Under the pieces are notes generated by a model that made no database searches, was not told where the DNA came from, and was given only the letters and a program-made list of their open reading frames with translations. A stretch of 64,000 nucleotides of DNA, taken from Winogradskyella luteola. GTDB lineage: Bacteria; Bacteroidota; Bacteroidia; Flavobacteriales; Flavobacteriaceae. Shown here piece by piece: positions 9,382 to 16,552 of this stretch. The DNA is taken from contig NZ_JAGSPD010000012.1 in assembly GCF_019203985.1 (NCBI RefSeq), positions 26,288 to 90,287 of the forward strand, read 5' to 3'. A program made the position numbers and the translations under genes. Position 1 is the first letter of the stretch; every line of letters starts with the position of its first letter.

Positions 9382-9433
9382 CAAATTTAACATTTTAACA
9401 TTTAGCACAAATTAGGTTTAACCTTACATTAAC
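9382..9433 (-). promoter_or_regulatory. rprX promoter with GTTAAA direct repeats
   Basis: On the minus strand a -33 TTTG (plus bases 9408-9411) is followed after 18 bases by the -7 element TAAATTTG (9382-9389). GTTAAA/GTTAAT copies occur at 9386-9391, 9394-9399, 9417-9422 and 9428-9433: one pair spaced 8 bases and one spaced 11. The same two spacings recur upstream of degP. Promoter is well supported by motif; the repeats as a regulator site are inference. Confidence 0.65.
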
Positions 9434-9449
9434 AAAAGCTTTTGTCAGT

Positions 9450-10037
9450 TTATTTTATTTTTTGAAGTATAGCATGATGAATCTCTTCTACCTGCTGTTT
9501 TGCTACATCTAAGTCATTATTAAAAATCACAAAGTGAGACTTTTTAATTTTCTCTTCGTCAGACAGTTGATTGTCTATAATAGATTTCACTTTCTTTCTT
9601 GAAGTATCATCGCGTTTCATAACACGCTCAATCCTTAATTCTTCATCTGCAACAACAATAACAATATAGTCGTATTGATGCTCTAGGTTGTTTTCAAAAA
9701 CAATAGCAGCTTCTTTGAGTACATACGGCGCATCTTGTTTTTTTAACCAACGTTTAAAGTGAGATGCGACCTTGGGATGCACAATGGCATTCATCTTGGA
9801 GAGTAGCGATTTATCTGAAAAAATTTTTGAAGCTAGGTAAGGTCTATTCAATTTTCCATCTTTATATGCATATTCACCAAATAGCTCTATAAGTTTTCGT
9901 TTTATAACTTTTGAACGGTTCATCAGTGCTTTAGCTTCTTTATCTGCTATATACACAGGTATGTTATAAGATTCAAAGTATTTGCCTATTGTAGTTTTAC
10001 CACTTCCTATACCACCTGTTAACCCAACTACTATCAT
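9450..10037 (-). CDS. coaE: Dephospho-CoA kinase
   Basis: A 195-residue P-loop kinase that carries out the last CoA synthesis step, phosphorylating the 3'-hydroxyl of dephospho-CoA. The Walker A motif GLTGGIGSGKTT is at the N-terminus, followed by the family segments DKEAK, IVHPKV and the lid KRDDTSRKKV. It follows the YbbR-like gene by one base and is part of a three-gene minus-strand unit with the glycosyltransferase. coaBC lies elsewhere in the same window. Confidence 0.96.
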   Translation of the reverse strand: MIVVGLTGGIGSGKTTIGKYFESYNIPVYIADKEAKALMNRSKVIKRKLIELFGEYAYKDGKLNRPYLASKIFSDKSLLSKMNAIVHPKVASHFKRWLKKQDAPYVLKEAAIVFENNLEHQYDYIVIVVADEELRIERVMKRDDTSRKKVKSIIDNQLSDEEKIKKSHFVIFNNDLDVAKQQVEEIHHAILQKIK

Positions 10038-10038
10038 A

Positions 10039-10995
10039 TTATAATTTTATAAAATCAATTCGTTTTTGTTTCATACTTATTCGCTTAACAAATTCAGGTT
10101 TTTTAACAATTTTTGGGATAAAATACGACTGATTATTTTTAACTGCTGTGTAATCACATTCTATACTAAAGCCTGATGCATCAATGGTATTATAATGATC
10201 TAAATCTACATAATACAGCACAGTAACAGTTTTAGGAAAATAATTGATTACAGTGTCCGAGGGTTTGTTCTTGATAGTAATTGGGATTTCGATTGTACCT
10301 TCGGTGAATCTCCTTACTTTAGCTTTTACGTTTATAGATTTAGGAAAAACTTCCAGACCTTTTGGTATCTGAAGTTTTATATCTTCGTTAATATCCTTGT
10401 TAACTTCTTGTAGGGTCAACTTATCGGTTAAAATCGACTCTATGCCGCTCACTTGATCTGATGAACCCACAACTTTAACACTATCGTTACTCAACGAATA
10501 GCCCTCTAAAATATCAAATCCTGGAGCAAAATCTATACGTGTTCTCAAATCTAGAGAAACATATTTTGAAGCCCTTTTCGAATACGGTAGCACCAAAGAA
10601 TCTGGCTTTACGGACATTACTTTATAAGGTGAACCCAACTGTGCTTCTATAAGGAATTTATGCTTATCAACATCGAAAATATAGTGCTTTGGTTTTGTAA
10701 CAACATCCGTTTGCGCATCTAAAACAATAGTTTTATGATTCCTAAAAACAAATGGGATTAATGCAAAACCTTTTGCTTCAATATAAGCTTCCATAGTAAG
10801 CGAAGAATCGTCTTTTAGTATAATTTCATCTTCCAAATTGGCTAAGTTTACCTTAAGCTTAATAGTTTGCTTATAGTCGTTTGATAGTTTCGAAAAAATT
10901 AAGAATATAAAAGAAATGACAACAAACAGGCTAAAACGCTTAGCATTCTTTCTCTTTAGATAACTTGATATATTTAACTTCTTCTTGGTATTCAT
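10039..10995 (-). CDS. YbbR-like domain protein
   Basis: A 318-residue protein with one N-terminal membrane helix (about 20-36, FSLFVVISFIFLIFSKL) and a long extracytoplasmic part built of YbbR-like beta modules (for example SKYVSLDLRTRIDFAPGFDILEG cut short here, then GTIEIPITIKNKP). In Firmicutes YbbR/CdaR regulates the diadenylate cyclase CdaA, but no cyclase gene is next to this one, so that role should not be assumed. It is packed between the glycosyltransferase and coaE with gaps of 7 and 1 bases, a conserved flavobacterial pairing with coaE. Confidence 0.8.
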   Translation of the reverse strand: MNTKKKLNISSYLKRKNAKRFSLFVVISFIFLIFSKLSNDYKQTIKLKVNLANLEDEIILKDDSSLTMEAYIEAKGFALIPFVFRNHKTIVLDAQTDVVTKPKHYIFDVDKHKFLIEAQLGSPYKVMSVKPDSLVLPYSKRASKYVSLDLRTRIDFAPGFDILEGYSLSNDSVKVVGSSDQVSGIESILTDKLTLQEVNKDINEDIKLQIPKGLEVFPKSINVKAKVRRFTEGTIEIPITIKNKPSDTVINYFPKTVTVLYYVDLDHYNTIDASGFSIECDYTAVKNNQSYFIPKIVKKPEFVKRISMKQKRIDFIKL

Positions 10996-11002
10996 TTATA
11001 AT

Positions 11003-12004
11003 TTAAAAGAATAAATCCGGGAACGCTTCCTTTGGTTGTTTACGCAGCACTACTAAATTATAAGTAGATTTTAAAAAGCCATAGCCATAGCCAAAAAATT
11101 GTATTATAATAGCAAATACGGCTTCTATTGCAACTATAAAATTAATAGTAGAAAATAATGCCATAACAAAAGCTATGAAAAAATATAAACCATACAGATA
11201 GATTGGCCATTTAACATTGAATATAAATAACACTATTGAAACCAATAGGCCTAAGCTAAAAAATGTAGGAAACCAATATACTAAACTTTTAGAATTGGGA
11301 TGCCATTGATTTATTATAGGCCTTACCTTGCCAAACTTGTATACTTGCTTATAAAATTTAGACCAAGAAATACGACGCTTATGAAAAACATAAGCTCCTT
11401 TTATTAATACTGTTTTATGGCCTAATTTCTGTAATCTCAAAGATAAGTCTGGATCCTCACCAGGGTGTATTTTTCCAAATCCGCCTGAATCTAAAAATGC
11501 CTTTTTTGATAAACCCATATTAAAGCTTCTTGGCTGAAAATCCTCTAGCTGCTTATCGCCACCTCTTATTCCACCTGTAGTAATAAAAGAAGTCATGGCA
11601 AAATTAATTGCTTTTTGAAGATTACTAAATGACGAATGTGCCGCATCCGGACCACCAAAACAGTCGTAGTATGTCTTATCTAAAAATGTTTTGACTTCAC
11701 GTAAATATTGTGGTGGCAAAATAACATCAGAATCCAAAATGATAAAATAGTCACCATTTGCTTTCTGCATTCCGAAGTTTCTTGAATCACCTGGCCCTGA
11801 ATTAGGCTTGTAATAATATGATAGATTAAGCTTCTGCCTATAAGTGTTAACTATCGCTTCTGACGTTTCGGTAGAACCGTCTTCTACAATTACAATTTCG
11901 TAGGTATAATCACCTTCTAGTAGACAAAAACTTTCTAAAAGTTCCTTAATCTCATTTGGCCGATTATATACTGGAATAATAAAAGAAAACGAAATAGCCT
12001 CCAT
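11003..12004 (-). CDS. Family 2 glycosyltransferase, membrane-associated
   Basis: A 333-residue GT-A fold enzyme. The nucleotide-sugar site starts FSFIIPVYNRPNE, with VIVEDGSTE, the metal-binding DSD (LDSDVILPPQ) and the acceptor-side GEDPDLSLRL (an ED acid). After about residue 230 there are three hydrophobic helices (WFPTFFSLGLLVSIVLFIF and following), placing it at the inner membrane. Substrate cannot be told from sequence. It is the first gene of the unit with ybbR-like and coaE. Confidence 0.88.
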   Translation of the reverse strand: MEAISFSFIIPVYNRPNEIKELLESFCLLEGDYTYEIVIVEDGSTETSEAIVNTYRQKLNLSYYYKPNSGPGDSRNFGMQKANGDYFIILDSDVILPPQYLREVKTFLDKTYYDCFGGPDAAHSSFSNLQKAINFAMTSFITTGGIRGGDKQLEDFQPRSFNMGLSKKAFLDSGGFGKIHPGEDPDLSLRLQKLGHKTVLIKGAYVFHKRRISWSKFYKQVYKFGKVRPIINQWHPNSKSLVYWFPTFFSLGLLVSIVLFIFNVKWPIYLYGLYFFIAFVMALFSTINFIVAIEAVFAIIIQFFGYGYGFLKSTYNLVVLRKQPKEAFPDLFF

Positions 12005-12010
12005 ACCCTA

Positions 12011-12018
12011 CAAAGGTA
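12011..12018 (-). promoter_or_regulatory. -7 element upstream of glycosyltransferase
   Basis: The minus strand reads TACCTTTG, a perfect TAnnTTTG. It ends only six bases before the ATG at 12004, so the predicted transcript has almost no leader. No clear -33 TTG at the usual distance. Confidence 0.55.
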
Positions 12019-12143
12019 AGTAAACCAAATTCAAAATATAACAACATCATTGTTTGATTATTCAGGTGGTTTTGTTTGAAGTTAAGTTATTAGTGCCCAC
12101 TTAATAAACATCTTTATTTCAGAGCGGGATAATGGAATAAACT

Positions 12144-12170
12144 AAAAAAGCCGCTATTTCTAGCGGCTTT
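12144..12170 (-). terminator. Intrinsic terminator after the 1316-residue T9SS protein
   Basis: AAAGCCGCTA (12147-12156), loop TTTC, TAGCGGCTTT (12161-12170): a perfect 10-bp stem. The A-run on the plus strand at its left is a T-tract for minus-strand transcription. The stem is identical to that of the terminator at 16504-16531. Confidence 0.9.
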
Positions 12171-12192
12171 ATAAAATTTATAAGCTAAATAC

Positions 12193-15100
12193 TTACTGCT
12201 TAATTACTCTTACAGTTTTAGTAGTATTAGCAATAGTTACTTTAACAAAGTAAGTACCGTCTTCTAAGCTAGACATATCTAACTCGCTGTCTACATTATT
12301 AGGTGTAGCTCTTAATACTTCTTGACCTAGCATATTATACATCGTTACATTCTCAATAGTGTTTTGAGCTTGTAATGTTAATATATTTTTAACTGGATTA
12401 GGATAAAAAGTAAATGAAGCATTGTTATCATTATCATCGATACCTAAAGTTGCACTGTAAGCAGAAATTGAGAACGGCTCTTCTTCATCACCATCATACT
12501 CCCAGACTCTTACATAAATTGTTTCACCAGCAGTTAGTCCTGAAAGAGATAATAAAGAATATCCATCAGCAAAGCCAGGTGAACCATCATCATCACACCC
12601 AATAGATGTTAAAGCTCCACATGTACCAGAAAAAGCCTCAATTACAGAATCAAAACCTACACCTCCACCTGAAGTATCTCCAGTCTGAATAGTAATATCA
12701 CCACTTGGAGGAACTACAACAGAGTACCAAACTCCTGGGCCTGGTTCACCACAAGTATCAACATCTTCAGCATCTCCACTTGCACCAACGACAGTGCCAT
12801 CCACAGGGTTGTCACCGTAAACAGCACCAGGTGTTAATGCAATCGCATCTGAGCAATCATCATTAGCTGGTGGACAAGAGGTGCGTGTAATTGCAGAACT
12901 AGATTGTGTGCAATTTGCATCATTATCATCAGTAACAGTAATAACAACATCAGTTCCAAGAGTATATGGTCCAAACGTTAATGTTGTTGCCATAGTAGCT
13001 GCTTGTGTAGGGCTACCTTGATCATCACTAACAGTTATGTCTGTAGCACTACCCATATCTGTAATATCCACTTCTATATTAAAGCCACCACTATTGGCAC
13101 AATCGTCTACAGCATTGTATGTTACTGTTGAAGGAGTACAATTTATACAAGTAATTTCTAAATCGAATTCAATAGCTGGGTCCCCATTAATCCAATTACC
13201 AACTGCGATAAAATATTCGGTGCCAACAGTAGTTTGGAATGTTGCACTATATGGATTAACACCTCCACCAGATTGTACTAGACCAGGTGAGCAACTACCA
13301 GCTGTAAAACCAGCACAAGTACCATCTGTACTTTCATAAACATCTACTTGAGCTTCTTGTACACTAGCATTAGCTGTAACTGTAACTTCACTACCATCAC
13401 CTGTAAAAGAGTACCAAACAGGATTTCCTATACTTCCTTGACAAGAAGTAGACGATCCGCCTGTAGCTCCTACTGTAGTTTGATTCATTAACGTATCGCC
13501 GCAATTAACTGCTATAGCATTGGCACAATCATCATTTGGAATTGGATCTATAGTTAAAACACCATTAACATCTTGTGTACCATCCCAAGCACCATCACCA
13601 CCGCCAGTATCAAAACCACCGTATGTAAAGGCTGCATTATTTAATCTAAATCTAGAAGCATAATAATAAGTTCCTGGTAGACCAATTTCTGTACCAAGGT
13701 CTACTTGATATTCATCATTATTATTATTTGCAAAATCATAGCCAGGATTTGGCACAGCTGCAACCCAAGTCCAACCTGCACCAGATGGATCTGTATCCAT
13801 ATCACTATAACCTATCCAAACTTCTATACCAGGGGAAGCTGTAGCACTACCTTGATCTGTTAAGCCTGCTTCATAAGCTTGCGCATAAACAAGTTGTGGA
13901 TTGCCAGTTGTTATTGTTGCAGATCCAGGAAATTGTATGTTGTAGAAATCCAATGCATCTGTTGGCGCATCATCTACAGTTAATGTATAATCTTCAGTTT
14001 CACCTCTTTGAGCACCGTAAGCACATGCATCATCATCAGGGTTAGGATCATTAAAATCTATCATAATACGCATTCTATAATCGCCATTGGCAGCACCACC
14101 AGGAACAGTAATCGTACCTGTAAAAGGACCATTACTATATGCCGTTGTGTTAAACACAACTTCTGTAGTAGGGTCAAAGGCAAAATCATTATTCCAATCT
14201 ACCCAAATTGCGCAACCTACGGTTCCACCTTCTATTTCCACAGAAAAATCAAATGTACCATCTGCAAAGCTAGTTACTGAGTTAGTTGCCGAAAAATCCC
14301 CGTACCTATCAGCTGATAAACCCGTACCCGTATTAGATAAATCTGATAGCGCATTTGTAGTAGTAACATCATCTATTAATGTTGTTGTATCAGTACTTGT
14401 ACTTGGAGGTATACAATAACAATTATCAACTGCTGTAGTAAAATCTTGTTCTGTACAACCTGCAGAACTACCAAAACTATTATAAGCTGTTACTGTGTAA
14501 TAATAAGTTGTGCTTACTGCACCTTCAAATGTATAACTAGTTACATCACCCAAATCTATATTATCTTCAATATCGTTACCACCAGGTGTTGTACCAACGG
14601 TAATATTATAACCATCTGCTCCTGCACTAGCCATCCATGATATCTCATTCGCAAAATTACCACAACTAGGGTCTGGAGTTGCTGTAGCGGTTGGACAAGC
14701 TGGTGGCGTTGTAGGAGATTCTCTTACTGTAAATTGACTAACGTGAAAGTATATATCCTCAGCATCATTTACAGGTCCGTCACTTCCATAAAAAGCAAAT
14801 TGCACATCACCAGTTACAGCTGATAAATCATATGTTATTTGTTCTCCTACGTCTGTAGGTACATCACCCTGTTCCCAAGATTGCATGGTAGTCCAATTTG
14901 CACCACCATCAGTAGTCATTAATAAAGCTACTAAATCATCTGAACCTAAATCCGCATCAGCACCACTAGTAGTTGATTCCGTTAAAGCAACATAAACCAC
15001 AAGCTCACTTGCAGCTGCTGCCGATAAATCAAATACAGGAGAAATAATCCAATCTTCTCTATTATCGGTAAACAGATTTATTACATTACTTGGTGTTCCG

Positions 15101-16143
15101 TTATGGTTACTTGCAAACCAAAGCCCAGTTCCTAAATCTGACGGGCCTGTTGCAGGTGTACCGCTACCAGCTTCTTCCCAACAGTCAGGAACATTTACAC
15201 TCATATCCGCACTATAATCTGGTGTAAATGGCAGACATTCCGTTTCAAATGCGAATGGCCCTACCCATTGACTAGTTTCTGCTCCACAAATTGCCTGTAC
15301 GTAAAACTCATAAGCAGTATTTGGTGTTAAACTCATTTGCATGTAAGGATTAGTTACACCTGATTGTGTAGGTACTCCTGTAGAAGTTCCTGGAGGATTT
15401 GCATCTACATCTACAACTTCAATATTCCAACTGGTTGCAGAACCTGTTTCTGTCCAACCTAAAACAGCACTATCTGTATCAATACTTGTTGCTGTCAAAC
15501 TTGAAGGAAAAGGGCAAGAAGGAGCATTCCACTCTACACAAGATATACCAGCAAGAGAAGATTCTAACGAATAAGTGTAAGTGCCGTTAGCGCCAATTAC
15601 ATGAACACCTGCTGTTACACCGTCATCAAAAGTTGGATCACCAAAATCTAAATCTTCATAAATGAACCTAATTTCATTTGTTGTTTCGTATAAGAGCAAT
15701 TGAAATGTACCACCGCCTGGAGTTTCTCCAAATGTAGCACTATCATAATGCGGTCTATCATTCCATTGTACTACTAAAATACGGTTTGGCGCAGTTCCTA
15801 TTTCTTCCCAGAATACATCACCAGCATCGTCACCTATATCTGTAGCTAAAGGATAAAATCCTTGAGCTGTTGGAGTCGGTGTAGTTGTAATATCACCAGT
15901 GGTTGTATTAAATAGAACTCCACCATTATTGCCTACACGCAGGTCTGAAGATGATACACCATCTAATTCAAAAGCAAAAGACAGTGTAATGTTAGCTTCA
16001 GATTCATCGGTTAAATTTAAATTTGTACCTGTTGCGCTAATATCTGTAAACGCTGTTGTACAGGTATCATCTGGTACTAATTGCGCATTACTTTGCCAGC
16101 AGAAAGCTAGCATAGCAATACATAAAAATGTAATTTTTTTCAT
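12193..16143 (-). CDS. Large multi-domain T9SS-secreted surface protein (paralogue A)
   Basis: 1316 residues. Signal peptide MKKITFLCIAMLAFCWQSNA, then an N-terminal beta domain, a fibronectin-III-like module (about 207-300), a jellyroll/adhesin-like module (about 300-460), a second Fn3-like unit, a GEVED domain (about 630-715, ending GETEDYTL), a repeat module (about 730-860) shared with the neighbouring paralogue, and Cys-containing modules with the NDDCANAI/NDDCSDAI pattern. The end is a type A T9SS sorting domain (FTFYPNPVKN ... TYFVKVTI ... VRVIKQ). It should be exported through Sec then T9SS and attached to or released from the cell surface. No catalytic domain is recognised; adhesion or matrix binding is plausible. 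Acidic, Thr/Ser-rich composition and long stop-free antisense frames reflect repetitive codon use, not extra genes. Confidence 0.88.
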   Translation of the reverse strand: MKKITFLCIAMLAFCWQSNAQLVPDDTCTTAFTDISATGTNLNLTDESEANITLSFAFELDGVSSSDLRVGNNGGVLFNTTTGDITTTPTPTAQGFYPLATDIGDDAGDVFWEEIGTAPNRILVVQWNDRPHYDSATFGETPGGGTFQLLLYETTNEIRFIYEDLDFGDPTFDDGVTAGVHVIGANGTYTYSLESSLAGISCVEWNAPSCPFPSSLTATSIDTDSAVLGWTETGSATSWNIEVVDVDANPPGTSTGVPTQSGVTNPYMQMSLTPNTAYEFYVQAICGAETSQWVGPFAFETECLPFTPDYSADMSVNVPDCWEEAGSGTPATGPSDLGTGLWFASNHNGTPSNVINLFTDNREDWIISPVFDLSAAAASELVVYVALTESTTSGADADLGSDDLVALLMTTDGGANWTTMQSWEQGDVPTDVGEQITYDLSAVTGDVQFAFYGSDGPVNDAEDIYFHVSQFTVRESPTTPPACPTATATPDPSCGNFANEISWMASAGADGYNITVGTTPGGNDIEDNIDLGDVTSYTFEGAVSTTYYYTVTAYNSFGSSAGCTEQDFTTAVDNCYCIPPSTSTDTTTLIDDVTTTNALSDLSNTGTGLSADRYGDFSATNSVTSFADGTFDFSVEIEGGTVGCAIWVDWNNDFAFDPTTEVVFNTTAYSNGPFTGTITVPGGAANGDYRMRIMIDFNDPNPDDDACAYGAQRGETEDYTLTVDDAPTDALDFYNIQFPGSATITTGNPQLVYAQAYEAGLTDQGSATASPGIEVWIGYSDMDTDPSGAGWTWVAAVPNPGYDFANNNNDEYQVDLGTEIGLPGTYYYASRFRLNNAAFTYGGFDTGGGDGAWDGTQDVNGVLTIDPIPNDDCANAIAVNCGDTLMNQTTVGATGGSSTSCQGSIGNPVWYSFTGDGSEVTVTANASVQEAQVDVYESTDGTCAGFTAGSCSPGLVQSGGGVNPYSATFQTTVGTEYFIAVGNWINGDPAIEFDLEITCINCTPSTVTYNAVDDCANSGGFNIEVDITDMGSATDITVSDDQGSPTQAATMATTLTFGPYTLGTDVVITVTDDNDANCTQSSSAITRTSCPPANDDCSDAIALTPGAVYGDNPVDGTVVGASGDAEDVDTCGEPGPGVWYSVVVPPSGDITIQTGDTSGGGVGFDSVIEAFSGTCGALTSIGCDDDGSPGFADGYSLLSLSGLTAGETIYVRVWEYDGDEEEPFSISAYSATLGIDDNDNNASFTFYPNPVKNILTLQAQNTIENVTMYNMLGQEVLRATPNNVDSELDMSSLEDGTYFVKVTIANTTKTVRVIKQ

Positions 16144-16150
16144 AAAAAAA

Positions 16151-16186
16151 TATTTAAGTTAGTAATTCATTAAAAATATGTTAATT
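16151..16186 (-). promoter_or_regulatory. Leader conserved with the neighbouring paralogue
   Basis: Just upstream of the ATG at 16143, TATTTAAGTTAGTAATTC (16151-16168) and TTAAAAATATGTTAATT (16170-16186) recur almost unchanged at 19303-19339, upstream of the second paralogue. Conservation of non-coding bases between paralogues points to a shared 5' leader or promoter-proximal element copied with the gene. Confidence 0.6.
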
Positions 16187-16503
16187 ATCTTTAAAATACT
16201 CCTATGGTAAATTCAAATCGACAAAAAACAAAAATTAACGATTAAAAGTGCCTTATTTATGTTTACTGAAGTTGTAATTAGCTTTCAAATTTCCTTTATA
16301 GGAATACATTAAAATTATTAAATACTATTGCTTTATTAGTTTATCTATTATTAAAAATATACACCTAAAAAAAACAGTCTTCATACTCGTAAACCAAATG
16401 TGAATGACCATAACATCACGACTTGACTATTTTGATAATTTCATTTTAAAGTCAAGCTAGAAATTGTGATAGCATAAAAGTTTTATGATTACATGTAATA
16501 AGC
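16187..16503. other. Intergenic stretch, nothing recognised
   Basis: About 320 AT-rich bases between the shared leader of the first paralogue and the terminator of the second. No ORF of note, no tRNA-like fold and no clear TAnnTTTG element was found. It presumably contains the promoter of the gene starting at 16143. Confidence 0.6.
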
Positions 16504-16531
16504 TAAAAAAAGCCGCTAAAATAGCGGCTTT
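16504..16531 (-). terminator. Intrinsic terminator after the 913-residue T9SS protein
   Basis: AAAGCCGCTA (16509-16518), loop AAA, TAGCGGCTTT (16522-16531), with a T-tract on the minus strand. Same stem as the terminator at 12144-12170, so the duplication that made the two genes included the 3' end. Confidence 0.9.
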
Positions 16532-16552
16532 AAAAATCTAAATGTTAAATAC

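Noticed and set aside
10039..10995. CdaR regulator of c-di-AMP synthesis
   Set aside because: Only the YbbR-type repeat is shared; no diadenylate cyclase gene is adjacent.
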